Shown here: piece by piece, positions 1 to 12,559 of the stretch | Numbering within the stretch: position 1 is the first letter of the stretch | Layout: every line of letters begins with the position of its first letter | Assembly: GCA_026874595.1 (NCBI GenBank) | Contig: CM049322.1 | Span: 43,214,840 to 43,278,839, forward strand | Reading direction: 5' to 3' | Length of the DNA stretch: 64,000 nucleotides | Source: Sipunculus nudus | Lineage: Eukaryota > Annelida > Sipuncula > Golfingiida > Sipunculidae | Translations under genes and position numbers: made by a program | Notes under the pieces: model-generated | Database searches by the model: none | Told to the model about the DNA's origin: nothing | The model's input: the letters and a program-made list of their open reading frames with translations, nothing else

Positions 1-35
1 TTGCAATAAGATGGATGGCCATTAGAGGACAGTTT

Positions 36-38
<3 letters not shown>

Positions 39-96
<58 letters not shown>
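39..96. repeat. (TA)n microsatellite
   Basis: Uninterrupted TA dinucleotide array of about 58 bases. Confidence 0.97.
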
Positions 97-98
<2 letters not shown>

Positions 99-121
99 CC
101 TTGAAGAAGGATGTAACCTAA

Positions 122-390
122 CCGGCTTCTGTGGCTCAGGGACAGAGCACATGCCGGAAGGTCGTGGGTTCAAACCTCAGCCATGGAGTGGTGAGATTTT
201 CACGGCCGGTCGGCCCCAACCCAGTGCATGGGCTTTTCAGGCTTAGTGGTAAGGCTGTACCCCGCAGCCGTGTATCAATAACAAACGAGTGCGTCTTTTG
301 GGGTTACCTCGGTGTTATAGCCCAGCAATGGCGTGATTATATGCCCAGGATCTGCAGGTGAGCTAGACACCGAGCCTGGTTGACACCAGG
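122..390 (+). mobile_element. tRNA-derived SINE-like element
   Basis: The head carries a box A-like stretch (GTGGCTCAGGGACAGAGC) and, about 25 bases on, a box B-like GGGTTCAAACCTC, the internal RNA polymerase III promoter of tRNA-derived SINEs. The sequence does not close into a tRNA cloverleaf and is followed by a GC-richer body of about 200 bases, so a SINE fits better than a tRNA gene. The 3' boundary is estimated. Confidence 0.55.
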
Positions 391-969
391 ATACAATGAT
401 AATATGATAGGAAGCGAGTGCTTCCTCCCTGTCACGTAAACCAAACCGAAATGGCACTCTGCAAATGTACATACTTTGATTAAAAATTATATAAGAGAGC
501 ATTAAAAAGGAGACTAACACCAAAAAAATGTGGCAGGTTTCATATATTGGGAGGTAGAAAGGTCACTCGTTGCAAAACCGCTTTTTTTTACTTGCTGCCA
601 GATAGATGCCCTTTTTGAACCTGGTTGATAATTTCTGTGTCTCCCCCCTCCGCATATTATAAACACGTTAATATAACCAAACCTGTCATATTCTTCCATT
701 TTTACGAGTCTATGAGTGAAAAGAGCTCTATTCATGGAATATTAAAAAAAAATTATATATGAGATAATGATAAACAGAACTAAATGATACAATGATCATA
801 TTGTTAAAATGTAATAAAAAATAATATGCACTTTTTTTCAATATTTTCATTGTTTATTTATTCTGTGGCAAAATATTAATGATTTGAAAATTAAGGTGTT
901 TCGCGTATATTTGACCGGAAGAATTATAATTCTCCCTGTTTTTACTGTGAAAATAGATACTTATTAAAC
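391..969. other. stretch without recognised feature
   Basis: AT-rich DNA with short open frames only. A further 3' exon of the Ly6-like gene (minus strand) would be expected here or beyond the window edge, but I could not recognise one. Confidence 0.5.
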
Positions 970-1080
970 CTACGAAACACTTCTTATTGTCGCAAGTGGC
1001 CTTCCTCGTGTCTTTGTTTACTATTTTGCAGTTTGTGTCATCAATGGAATTGCAGGTGTAACATTCAGTCGCTGCCTTGA
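970..1080 (-). CDS. Ly6/three-finger-like exon (partial gene)
   Basis: Unassigned member of the Ly6/uPAR (three-finger) fold, by cysteine pattern. Read on the minus strand, the exon starts after a CTGTTGTAG acceptor and encodes AATECYTCNSIDDTNCKI, then further cysteines in ATCDNKKCFVG: a CxxC near the mature N-terminus and spaced cysteines, as in invertebrate quiver/sleepless-type Ly6 proteins. It ends at a GTTTAA donor and is phase 1 at both ends, so it joins in frame to the signal-peptide exon at 3014-3062. Family members are usually secreted or GPI-anchored; the 3' exon with the last cysteines is not visible here. An ATG at about 1121 would also give a hydrophobic leader without splicing, so the true 5' structure is open. 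Confidence 0.5.
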
Positions 1081-1238
1081 CTACAACAGATAAGTATAGA
1101 GTGTAACATAATACAAAATACAATCAAAATTCCTGTTACAATAAAGAGTATATCTCTCACAAAAATGTGTTATCAACAGAGTTAGAAAAATAAAACTATA
1201 CTTAAAATTAAGTTTAATAATAATAATAATCATCATAC

Positions 1239-1498
1239 CATCGCAAAGATGGTCTTTGCTGTGCAGGTCGAGTAAACAACGCCATCTGAAACCACTTCAA
1301 GTACAGAGCTATCCAGTAATGCAGATCCATAGATCAATTTAATATTATTTTTATGGCTATCAGGACTAATGCAAAATTTAAAAGGGTTATTTCTTTGATC
1401 TTTTCCTAAACATTCCCAGAATCCAAGCAAAATCTGTTCATTATTTTGCGTAAGTTCACTAACAGAAAAACCTATAGGTTGGAGTATTTCACCTCCCG
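1239..1498 (-). CDS. Possible internal exon, weak DOMON-like resemblance
   Basis: A 260-base open stretch on the minus strand bounded by a CTTAG acceptor and an ATG|GTATGA donor. It encodes about 86 residues, including QILLGFWECLG, LIYGSALLDS and SDGVVYSTCT. The order, a hydrophobic LLGF strand, a middle strand, then a DG-V-Y-x-x-C strand, recalls the DOMON domain of ferric-chelate-reductase-like secreted proteins, but similarity is weak. Incoming phase 1 matches the signal-peptide exon at 3014-3062; outgoing phase 0 does not match the Ly6-like exon. The two may therefore be alternative 3' partners or belong to different genes. Confidence 0.3.
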
Positions 1499-1511
1499 CT
1501 AAGGGCAAAGG

Positions 1512-1512
<1 letters not shown>

Positions 1513-1590
<78 letters not shown>
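1513..1590. repeat. (AAT)n/(ATT)n inverted microsatellite
   Basis: An AAT array runs directly into an ATT array, so the tract is a self-complementary palindrome. A second such locus lies at 28134-28228. Confidence 0.93.
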
Positions 1591-3013
1591 ATCACTATTA
1601 TTATTTTTCATCATTATTATTATAAATGTTATTATTACAAAAGTTTGTTTAACATGAATCAACTAAGAATCATGACTAAGAACAAACCAAAATCCTCATT
1701 CATAGCCGCTATAAAAAAAAGGAAGGTCAAAAACTGGCTTTAAACTTACTTCAAATAAAAAATAACATTTCATAATAGACCAATGGTTATTAAAAAAGGA
1801 AAATGGAGAGAGAAGATTGAAGTGGACTTATCCACACATAGGATATTTAAGATCAAACTCATTTCACACACACACACACACACAAATATATATATATATG
1901 GGGATCTAGTTTTTCTATTTCCCAGCGCCTTTATATAGTGTAGAATCGTTTTATGAGTGTTTTAAGACGATTTATCCATAGCACCTGCGGGCCTTTGGTG
2001 TGCAATTGTCCCCGTTGCTGGGTCATACCACCTAGGAACCCCGAAATATACATTTGTTTTGCGAGTGAAAAACTGCCGTTGGGCACGGCCTTTCAATCAA
2101 GACAACAAAGCGCTCCCCTTGGGAAGAGGTCGATCGCTTTGAGCTCTCTATCCTACACAGAGTCAACGAACCATTCAACCCTCTCGTTGATTTTTCGTTT
2201 GTAAGATTTGCATTTATAAGGTTGTACATGGAATCCGAGATCATATCTAAGAACAGCATATCATATATTAAAATAATACATAAATTTAAAAAAATAAATG
2301 GTTGCCATGTATGACGCCATTTTGAATTAAAAAAAAATTAGTAAGTTCCAAAGGACTTCGTGAACAAAGAAAATAATTGATCATCGATTATATATGGGTC
2401 TAAGCAATTAGCTTAGACGCCATTTTGAAAACAAAAACAAAAAAAATCAAAATGAACACTTAATTGAGATTTTAGTATATTCTTTTAAGTTTAATGCCAA
2501 CAAAACCTTTTAAAACATCTTTTGTTACAACTCTTACTTGGAGCTGAAGTGAAAGTTTGCATTACTATTATGGTAAAAGAAGAAACTGACACATTTTGTC
2601 ATCGATAATTATACATGTAATACCCAAGAGTGTCAGTTTCGCACCGAAAAGATTAAAAAAATATATTTGCACAACATAAATGAACCATTGAAGTTTTTTT
2701 TTTTTTCTTCCAGATAGCAAGTTTATGATTAATTTAAAGATCTGGCAACGGGACTATAACAAGAAACAGGAAGAAAAAAAATGCAATAAAATGCCATAAA
2801 ATACAAACGTATGGCACTTGGGATCTGACCTGAAAAAATCCACTTCTAAAATAGTTATTTGATCAATATATGGATATAGAAATAAACTCAACGACCACTA
2901 AAACCCTCCCTCTGTTCGTTACTATTACTAAAAATAATAATAATAATAATATGATAATAAAAAAAATAACTGATGCTTTTATGTTGATCAAGCTCCCTAA
3001 TACATAATCTCAC
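1591..3013. other. Intron-like stretch of the minus-strand secreted gene
   Basis: Lies between the signal-peptide exon and the downstream exons. It contains a (CA)n/(TA)n tract near 1866-1900 and a less AT-rich block at about 1950-2230 with no recognised domain. No other exon was recognised. Confidence 0.5.
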
Positions 3014-3062
3014 CTGTTGCGACAAAAAAGGCAATCAAAATAGCCGACTGAACCAGCTTCAT
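3014..3062 (-). CDS. Signal-peptide first exon
   Basis: On the minus strand an ATG opens MKLVQSAILIAFFVAT, a typical short signal peptide (a basic residue, then a hydrophobic core), directly followed by a GTGAGA splice donor in phase 1. Joined to the exon at 970-1080 it gives ...FVATVKAATECYTC, a normal signal-peptidase region just before the first cysteine of the Ly6-like domain. Joined instead to 1239-1498 it also stays in frame. This start is preferred because the exon is compact and ends at a consensus donor. Confidence 0.5.
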
Positions 3063-4900
3063 ATTAAATTTTCCTCTTTAGTCCTGTCCACACAAAGCTG
3101 AAATGGAGACTGTTAAAGACACTGGGCTGTTTATAATTAATGCACATGACTACAACAGTCGCCTGGCTACCGTTGCTAGACAATACTACATTACGTGCAC
3201 ACAGCTGTACCAGTGGGAGAGCGATATTGAAAATCTTAACTTCCGTTGTCCCCTGTTGGTGTTTTATCGTTTTACATGCTTCATTGCAAGATCAATATAA
3301 TCTCCCATTCTGCTAATAACTGCCCAGGCGTTGCTCCATGTTAGGCGTCACCAAAATATACACATTTTGATAAAGCAGTTCATGTTCACGCAAATGAAGG
3401 ACACGGCTCAAATGTTATACACTGAGAAAAAAAAAAGCGGACAACAAGCAGATCAACCCAGACAGCCAATTTTAATAAAATATCGTTTTGTTTGTATACT
3501 TAATGTAATCTTATGGGTATTACCATAATAGCTGGCATAAGAAAAGAGCTCTGGTTTCCAAATTTTGCCTCACTCGCGGCAAAGAGCTGAAATTTAATCA
3601 AATATCTAAACAGCAATATAGAGGTGATATAATAATGAATTTTAGCCAAGGTGAGTTGATGGTCAACTAAGGTATATGAATGGCCCTTTGTCCGTCGTCC
3701 GACCGTCAAATCGTAACCACTAATTTTAGAAACGTATAACTTAATATCCAGATAGGGTAATTAAAAACCTTTTAAGAAACCTAACATAAGGTCTCAGTCA
3801 CCATTTTCCTCCGAGCTATGGGGCTGGCAAATACCCTCCAGAACAATAAATATTGGAAACAAAATCCTTGATAATTAATTTATTGATTGCCATGAATCTT
3901 GCATTGAATATTGACAATGAATAGTTTGTCATTTCCTGAAGACTCGGGGCGCCACCTGTATTTTTTCTAGTGTTTTATTATGTTTTGAGACCATAAAATG
4001 ACAGGATTTATGTCAGTTCCTCAGCTGTGGTTTTAACCAGTTTCCTGTTACCCAGCGTGTTAATTGACAATGATTAGTACACTGATGCACTGTCTGAATC
4101 ATTTTAAATGAATAGGACAAATCACAGTGATTAAATAAGATATTTTATGCGGGAACCGAAGGCACAAGTCTTAACCACAAGTATAAGTTAACTGGTCAAT
4201 ATAGTAATGAAAAAAGTAATACAGAAATAAAAAAAGGCCCGATCGGAAATACTTATATTAAATGTTTTAAGAATATCAGTCATAGGATTATAAATCATAT
4301 ATTTTTTAACTTTCAAAAAAGTAATGAATTAATAGGTATTCTTCACTATATATTTATATAAAGCAATACATTAAAGACATATTTAAGCACATTTGATCAG
4401 AAGAAAATATATTAATGGATTAACATTGTACATATATACTGTGTATAAAGTTCGATGTGTTAAATCTCATCGTTTTTCTTATATTTCTTGAGTGAGGCTT
4501 GGACCAGTCAACGATGAGACGTTAAATGGAGGAAATTTTGGGATCACCTATAACGGCCGTTACACTTCAAGTTCCCTTCTTCAGTTCGCGTATAGTGTGT
4601 ATGTACAGGGTCTGTTCTGTACGTTTGGCCCAAGCCCATGGCTCATACATCATATCTTTAAAAAGACTACAACAAAGGATAAACAGTACTCTCTTGTAAC
4701 TTAGCAATACCAAAACAAACAGGAAAAGAACTATTGCCCGCCTCCAGGGCCGGAGGGGGAGCCAGTCGATAACATGTGTTCAGGGCCTACTAATCTGGTT
4801 TCAAGACAAGAGGTTCAAAGATATTACTCGAACGTTATGTTATGTTGTTTTTCAATGCAAGCTGTCATATGTTCATTAACACAGTGAGATTTCTATTTCG

Positions 4901-4904
<4 letters not shown>
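3063..4904. other. stretch without recognised feature
   Basis: AT-rich intergenic DNA. Open frames at 3103-3300, 3331-3528 and 4492-4704 show no domain, no codon bias and no bounding splice sites that I could recognise. Confidence 0.5.
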
Positions 4905-4975
<71 letters not shown>

Positions 4976-4988
4976 GATATATATATAT
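4905..4988. repeat. (TA)n microsatellite
   Basis: TA array of about 80 bases with one interruption near its 3' end. Confidence 0.95.
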
Positions 4989-5424
4989 AGTGGATAAGTT
5001 CCCTATATATAAGTATCTGATATAACCACAATATATGTATGAATACATTCATAGTATTTTAGGCATCTCGTCTTGAGCCAGAGCTAGTCGCACCATGAGC
5101 CGGACGAATGGACGGATAATGAAGGATATGGTTAACTTTGACGAAGTTGAGCACTCCACTGAGCACTAGTAGCGACATCTTGTGGTGATGGATGACACGA
5201 AGAGTTCATATCTCATATCGGTAATATTGACAAAGACTGATATTATTTATTTTTGTTATACCGCCATTGATAAAGTAAAACAAAACAAAATATCTTATCC
5301 TAAATGGCGAAGATCTTCAATATATCTGGTTTCATTACCAATCTCATAATACAGGAAAGATTAACTAAATCACAAGGAACTTTCTTAACAAAAAATACAA
5401 ATAGTCGAAATCTCAAAAAAAGAA

Positions 5425-6298
5425 CAGTGAAGCGTCGTATATCCGAAGATCGTTGAACAGAAATCTGACCATTTATCCGAAATCTCAACAATGAAAACAA
5501 TCCAGAAAAAAAATTGTATAAAATATCGCCTAATTCAAAAGAAACGTAGCCTGATCAGAGGTGATATATATTGCCGGCTATTAGTGAAATACATCACAGG
5601 CATTTGGTGTCGAAAAACAAAAACGCGGCCCCGCCGGTCGGTGTTGTCCTCGGCCCGATATATTCAGAATGCCGGGACCGGGGTTATTAACCTGTAGGCC
5701 TACAAACAAAATGTCACAAAAGACCGTTACATCCGACCGCAGCTTGTTGGTGTGAAAACTCCGCCCCGGTCATTGTATATCTCGCTCAGCGTTGATAAGC
5801 GTTGTTTACAGGAAGCGTTGATCATCGTTCCCGTGGTCGTCCAGGCCTCGAGTACTACCGTAATCAGATGATGAATTATATTGCGCCTTCGTTATTTACT
5901 CACAAATTCTATTGGCCTGACCGTTTCTGCTCAAATTTTAGAGGTCTGATTGGGAATTTCAATATAAATACAGAGCAAGTGTCAAGGTTTCCGTTGGAAA
6001 TCTATCCGTCGAGGGATGAAAGCCCTTTCTAGCTCATGGCGGGTCAATTCCGTTATCATGGCACCTACATCTTACATGGTGTAGGTACCATATAGTTTAT
6101 TTAAATGCAGGGCGAAATCGGTCGAAAATGTTTTAATATATTGCCACACGTTTATTTTGGGCTAGCTTAATTAAATTTGGTGAGTCAGTATCTGAGAACG
6201 TCCGGAACTCGGTGATAATCACGAAAATCATGCAAAATGGTTCATCCGAATGATCGTTCATCCGAACAAAACCTTGTCGGATAAATGACGCTCTACTG
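5425..6298. mobile_element. Non-autonomous pogo/Tigger-like element
   Basis: The left end reads CAGTGAAGCGTCGTATATCC and the right end, reverse-complemented, CAGTAGAGCGTCATTTATCC, an imperfect terminal inverted repeat of about 22 bases starting with CAG. Further ATCCGA motifs lie subterminally on both sides. CAGT ends with ATCCGA repeats resemble pogo/Tigger elements, which insert at TA. The right flank is TA, the left is AA, so the target duplication is decayed. No transposase frame remains in the 874 bases. Confidence 0.5.
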
Positions 6299-9298
6299 TA
6301 TATATTTTAACAAATGAAAGTCACGCCTAAACAAAAAAAAAACTGAAAATGAATATGCCTTTATTGCTCCAAACATGATATCATCCAACACATCATTACG
6401 GCAAATATGTCCTTAATCTCAATTATAACCCACAGCGATCGAGAATACCACTCAAACGACACAAAGCGGACGATGAAAGGCGAGGCTGGTGATATATAGA
6501 TGTCCCTACCCGATGAGAGGGACCTGTAAATATATAGTGTTTCGGACGATAAACAATATAACATATTTATATCATACCTAAACTACAAAACAACTGAAAA
6601 TGAAATGTTTACCTGATAAAGAGAGAAAGTTATAAAAGACTTCTTTGAAAGTCATTTTATCAATTTTTCAAGGCTCCTTCCTAAGCAGATAATTTTCACA
6701 AGATCATAACATTAGTATTAAATACATGCATCACCAGGTTGTCAAATTCGGCTGAGCGTCATGGCCTTTTGACCACTTGTTGATATATTCATGTTTTGGT
6801 TGTTAATCAAGAATATTCCCTTAAGAGTCAGTGAAAGGCATCAGGCTCACCTACCACCCGTCTTATCTATATTTGGACCGACCCGTTTAAAGGCCACCCC
6901 AATAGTAAATTAGGCTGTCCTTAGTAAGTCAAGGCAGCAGGGCCTATAACTTTTTCTCTTGTGCTTAAATGATACAGTGGCTTACGTCTGGAGGATACTT
7001 GGATGAGTCATTTTGACGTGCTGAGGGGCTAATCGTTAATCGGCATAAGGTGAACTAGCCGCCGCGATTGATCTTGCTTCCCTGACCATCACGTTTGACT
7101 AATAGACAGGCAGTATATATTTGGCTTTGTTATAACAACCATTCCCAATTCGGACAGAGCTTTCGGCCATTTGGTGATTTTAATATTGAATTTCTGTGTT
7201 TTTTATTATATTCGTGGGGAAAATCCTTCATCAGGACAGAGATTTATACAAATCTTTGATACACAACGTGTAAAAAATCTGATCGCTGCTGAACTGCTGT
7301 TTCCATGCATAAATGCGAATATACGTGAAAATCGTGCATGATTTATTAAACTTGGAGGTGTGTTTACATGTTTCCGTCAGCCTGTATGCATATATTCGTG
7401 AAAATCGCAACGGGATTGGGTCTGCGTGAATCTCAGTGACTCCGGGTAATGACGTTACTCTCGCGTCTTTTGGGGGCAGATCAGCTAGTTTTACTGTCTT
7501 TTTATAAACGCCGGTCAATTCACGCTTATTCGCATGTACATATTGCCATGACAATTATTTTATTAGGAGTAGGCAGAACAAGATATGCAAACACTAGGAA
7601 AGAGTTGTAGTCTTTTCTGTTATTCACCATGAAAGGGCACAAGGTCAAGGTTTAATATAAATGTAGGTCAAGGTATATTGATTCATTTGGTGCTTTGTCA
7701 GCATGCATTCCGTTTTTGGTGGTTAGTCAGCTTGCATTATCTTTTTTTATTTCGGTTATTTAATAGTTTATGTACATATAGATTATGGGCAGCTGTGTAT
7801 ACGCTTAACAGAGCAGACAAACCCCGCCGAGTTAATAATTGACATACTGGGGGAAACGCCACACATGAATGAATGGCAAAAAAAAAAGGGATTTGATATA
7901 TGAATGCGCCAATACTTGTTCAGGGGTGTTATTTTATGTTTGGTTTCCATAACAGATTCTTGAAACAATGGGGGACCCTGTTTCAGGAACTCAAAGATAT
8001 CTTGATCACGCAGGCAGGATGTCTAATTACTGAACGTCACACTATTCGATATGTGTCGTCAATGTATTATTCAGTGATCGTTTTTACTGTATGACTTTTG
8101 AGTTACATGAATCGACATCGCTAGGGAGGTATCTTTAACCCGTGGACTCTTAAAGCCGTGTATATTTTAACGTTCCGTTGTGCAGAAAATGTGCAGTTGC
8201 CTGAAACCACACTTAAGGGCCCATGAGTTCCATCGATCATTCAAAAAGAAATACACCATAAGGCTATGGCTTGCGTTCGTAGATATTATGTTATATTTCT
8301 GTAAAGATTATATATATAAAGGTATAATTCATTTGTTCAGTTATATTATATCCATCATATTCATCACATTCATTGACATTAAAGCCTATATATACCATAT
8401 TTACATGCATAATCAAGATCAACTAGGAATAGTTAAAATAAAAGGCCTGTCTGATCACCCCTACCATTGGATTTCATGTGTTATGTCCCGTTTTGACCTG
8501 ATAAGGCATTTTGACCTGATAAGGTTTGCTTCGTTACAGATTTGTGCAGATCTAATATTTCCATAAGATATGACCTGTTGTAAAGAAAAACATTTGTAGA
8601 ATAAGTAGAATTCTTTACATGAAACTAGTTAAAAGGTCCATCATTCGTCATATTTGCATTTAAAAAGAAGTGCCAGTCTTATTTGAGTGCACGTGTAATG
8701 GATGTTGAGTATATGATAACTTTTATTAGAATATATACAAGAATAAGCACTTATTTTGCAGTAAAAGTCGTCTTTTATTAGCAGAATAATCGATAGGCGG
8801 AGCATATGATCTCAAGCCCGGGATGTAAATGATAATAAAGTTAATAATTATAAGTGGTGTCAACCAGGATGTCCTTATATACTAGATATCACTCCCTGCT
8901 GTCAATCAAAATCCAAATCTGCTTAGCCGAGCAATGGACAAATGATGGTTATGCTGGTTCTCTTAGAATATAAACCTGTGAGTTGATATACAGCACAAAT
9001 GGGCTTTATCCGTCAAGGACATTGCTACTTTTACTAAATGATAGCCTATTATGCCATGGTGAGAAGGGGATACAGCAATGTTAAGTCGAAAGTGTATTTA
9101 ATGCGCATGTTTTCCCTAATGATACATATACCGTAATGATAACGATTCGGTTTTCAATGCTTTGGTAATACAACTTTTTTCACAATCACTCGTGATGTTT
9201 TCTGTGAAAATGATTTGGCGGTGCTTGTGTTAACGGAGAACGGGGGAAAATGCAAAATAGAGGTTGTAACTTAGAGGTTCGAAAATTTACTGGTGACG

Positions 9299-9301
<3 letters not shown>
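6299..9301. other. stretch without recognised gene
   Basis: No exon or mobile element could be supported. A 16-base motif, TTTTGACCTGATAAGG, occurs twice in tandem near 8492-8525. The longest open frames (7231-7554 minus, 8180-8566 plus) have no recognisable domain and biased, AT-driven composition. Confidence 0.5.

Positions 9302-9331
<30 letters not shown>
9302..9331. repeat. (GA)n microsatellite
   Basis: Pure GA array of 30 bases. Confidence 0.97.
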
Positions 9332-9335
<4 letters not shown>

Positions 9336-9965
9336 GTAACTGAAGTTTTATAAAATTTTTATATGTTTTTGGATGCATTTTTTTCTTAATTTCTTTCAAA
9401 ATAACAATTACTTATTTTAATACGCCTCGTGTTTTAGACGATTATATCATCGTATTATTATAACGCAGGCAACTGTGGAATTGTTTAAACGGACATGACA
9501 ACATACGTTGGATAAACAATATTGCACGACAATATGTGAAACGCGGTGTCTTCTATAAGAGATCGTTAAGAGCTCCACCAACAAATATTTGGGTATAGGT
9601 GCATGTACATTTACGCAGACCCGTTAAATCATCAATAGTACTTGATTAAAAGACACCTAGTCATATGTTGTTTATGCAATACACAATATAGAGGGCCTGT
9701 GAACGTTTGAGCCTCCGTGCATTTATCGACCTCTGCGGGACTCTCAAACATACAGTTTCAAACAAGCTGCGTTAACTTGGCGCGCGGCTTTTGATTTGCA
9801 GATTGCGACAGAAGAACGCGGCAAATGTGGTACAGAATCGCGTGGGGCATTCACTCGACCCACTGTGTCTAGGGATGATAACACCCGCCAGTTGACGCTG
9901 CATTACAAGGTCAAATAGAAGTTGACAAGACGCTATGCAATGGCGCATGGAATGGGAGCCTATGG

Positions 9966-10275
9966 TCTCGGTCACGGCCTCCGACCCTATAATATCATTC
10001 TAGGTCACGGTCTCCGAATCCCTGGTTCGGGAGCTGTCTCCCGTTATTCTGTAGAGTTGAAGGGAACCGGAGGACCCGGAAAAAGCCACCTTCTTTTGAC
10101 CACCACAACCCACTAACACGGCAACTCCGGGGATGGGTCGAACTGGCGGGAGAGTGTTTTACCACTCTACTTTCCACTCCGTCTTGGCCCTTGCTAAGGT
10201 CTCCGACCCTGTCATCTTATCCATGGTCATTGTCTCTGACCCATGGTATCAAACTCGATCACGGTTCATTCGAGC
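9966..10275. repeat. GGTCACGGTCTCCGACCC minisatellite interrupted by a SINE
   Basis: Units related to GGTCACGGTCTCCGACCC recur at about 9973, 10002, 10196 and 10226 with a period near 30 bases. Two lie before and two after the SINE at about 10025-10195, as expected if a short tandem array was split by an insertion. Confidence 0.5.
10025..10195 (-). mobile_element. tRNA-derived SINE
   Basis: Read on the minus strand: a box A-like GTAGAGTGGTAAAACACTC, then a box B-like CAGTTCGACCC, then a body ending near TCCGGGTCCTCCGGTTCCC. It belongs to the same family as the copy at 50568-50750 and the fragment at 34043-34080. It is not a functional tRNA: the stems do not close and the body continues well past 76 bases. 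Confidence 0.6.
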
Positions 10276-10459
10276 AAATCTTCTATCAGTCACCAATCTC
10301 TTTTTCTTTAGTATTTTGAGAATTATATGATTTTACTCGAGAAGAAGTATATGGCATGTAATTAAGTTGATAAATAGAGATCTTTAACTGAATTTTTCTT
10401 CACAAAGGCGAGTTAAACATTATTGTCTATCATAAACTACTTGAATGTCACTAAACAAC

Positions 10460-10486
10460 CATGACAGGATAAGAATAAAAACCATC

Positions 10487-10522
<36 letters not shown>

Positions 10523-10560
10523 TGAAAAAACATGACAGGATAAGAATAAAAACCATCATG

Positions 10561-10638
<78 letters not shown>
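10460..10638. repeat. Duplicated flank plus (TA)n arrays
   Basis: A 30-base sequence beginning CATGACAGGATAAGAATAAA occurs twice, about 70 bases apart, each copy followed by a (TA)n array (about 30 and 75 bases). This is a local tandem duplication around the microsatellite. Confidence 0.85.
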
Positions 10639-10639
<1 letters not shown>

Positions 10640-12137
10640 TCGAGCTCAAACTCGAAGAATTATCTCTTAGTCCGGCAGCCAAAGGTCAGTTTTTGCCTAA
10701 CCTTGTTTTAAGGTCTTAAGGTTTTTTCTTTGTGGATTTTGTTTGCCCACATATCAGGTGTGAAAAATATGTTGGTTGGCCCTCTGCCAGCCTTGGGCAA
10801 TATTTGCAAATTAGCATACAACAAAATGACCGCCAAAATAATGCGAAAATAGCAAAAATGCCATAATTACCTTTACATTTGACATAGAGGGACATTCAAT
10901 ACATGAATTCTGGGGTATTATGACCCATAAAAATTCATTTTAGGTATTGTTTTAGTCATAATGGCCACTATTTTTAATGTAACTGTTCTCTCATTTGAAA
11001 AAAAAACTGTAAATATACTAAACACATAATTTGTTTAGTAGGTCCTCGTATGTTCCAAAGCATTCTGCAGCTCGAGGGTAATAAATTAAACTAATTAAAC
11101 ATTCAAGTATAGATGAAGATGAGACGATCAAACGTTCTGATAAACAGCTGTTATACATTATAAAAATGATATGCTTTTTGGTTACCTATGTATGACCTTC
11201 ATAATGAAACAATAAGAGCGAAACTACCGTTATCCACACAGTTTTTATTTCCCCCTTGTGTCACGACGAGGCTCGATATTTATAACTTATACGAGATTTT
11301 ACTTAGTTGTAGGGGATTATGTGAGCATAATATTGGTCAATTTAAATCAAAATGGGACCTTTACGGAAATTCATCCTTATTCGTGGGAAATGTAACAGTT
11401 TTGTGTGTTTGCATATAATATTAAAGGGACATGCATAACAAAAGTTTATGTAAGTTTTTGTAGATATGATTATAGCGGGGTCGAAAAGCATTTCAGACCG
11501 CTGAGTCATACTTGAAATCCCTCCCCCTTATCCATGACTTTCATGCAGTCGTTACATAATTTGTCAAAGGTTATCTAACTATGGACTTCCATATATTTAT
11601 AATAATAATTTGTATAATCCGTGTTAAATAAATATGTTCATATTTTTTAAGCTAGAATAATTAATCTTACATATACTTTTTTTCAGATGCGAAAACCCAT
11701 AAACGTTTACAGTGAATATAGTTTACAGCAGTGGAATGACATCTCGAAGATTGAACCTGAATTGATATACCGTTATATCAAAATACAAGAACAATCATGT
11801 ACTGTCAAAATATAATAAATAAACAATAGCACGAAGTTTAAAATAAACACTACTTAAATTCAAGGTACCACTGTCCACGTGGAATATCGAACAAACTCTA
11901 TTGTCTGAATATGTTATTGTTCTATTTTTTGAGACATTGTTTAAAACGATTACCTTCAAATTTAAATGATCCAATGATTTCTTTTAAAAATCATTAGCAC
12001 GTAGACAATCTAAACTGAATTTATTTGACAAAACCCAAGTCCATTTCGCATTAGAAAATAAACAAGAACCTATGAGTCTCATTCGAAGCTTAGTTTTTTC
12101 TGATACTGACTTAAGCAAGGATCTGTTAAGGAATAAA

Positions 12138-12140
<3 letters not shown>
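10639..12140. other. stretch without recognised feature
   Basis: AT-rich intergenic DNA; no exon, element end or repeat array recognised. Confidence 0.5.

Positions 12141-12176
<36 letters not shown>
12141..12176. repeat. (GA)n microsatellite
   Basis: Pure GA array of 36 bases. Confidence 0.97.
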
Positions 12177-12178
<2 letters not shown>

Positions 12179-12559
12179 AAAAGAAAAGAGTAAAAAATAC
12201 AAACAGTCCTGACTTCACCTGCAACTGCATATTTAAGGTCACTGCAAAACCGCTCTCTCTTTATGGTAAATGTTAGTGATACGTAACATATTAATTGGGG
12301 CTCGTCGCTTTGCTTTTTCTTTGCTCCGTTCTTTAAGGGGTATGAATTTGGGCCAGGTCAGTAATATCTGACATTTTCGGAACTGTACAACTGGAAAGGG
12401 TATAACACTGTACGGGTTCATACTAATTTTTGTAAATTGAAATACTCAATAGGAAAGACTTGCATTTTGTCATTATATGTCTAGTGGACACTGGTATTCC
12501 AATGTGTAAGGTATTATTTGTTATTTGGGGTACTTGAGAGTGAACCCTTCTACAAAAGT

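Noticed and set aside
122-200. A genuine tRNA gene at SINE heads (122, 32006, 50568 and others)
   Set aside because: Box A and B are present but acceptor and anticodon stems do not pair and the units continue as SINE bodies.
10485-10682. Open frames of alternating Tyr-Ile codons, here and at 21665, 22619, 23698, 28859, 40847, 41156, 55759 and 63533
   Set aside because: They are translations of (TA)n arrays, which lack stops in some frames; no coding signal in the flanks.
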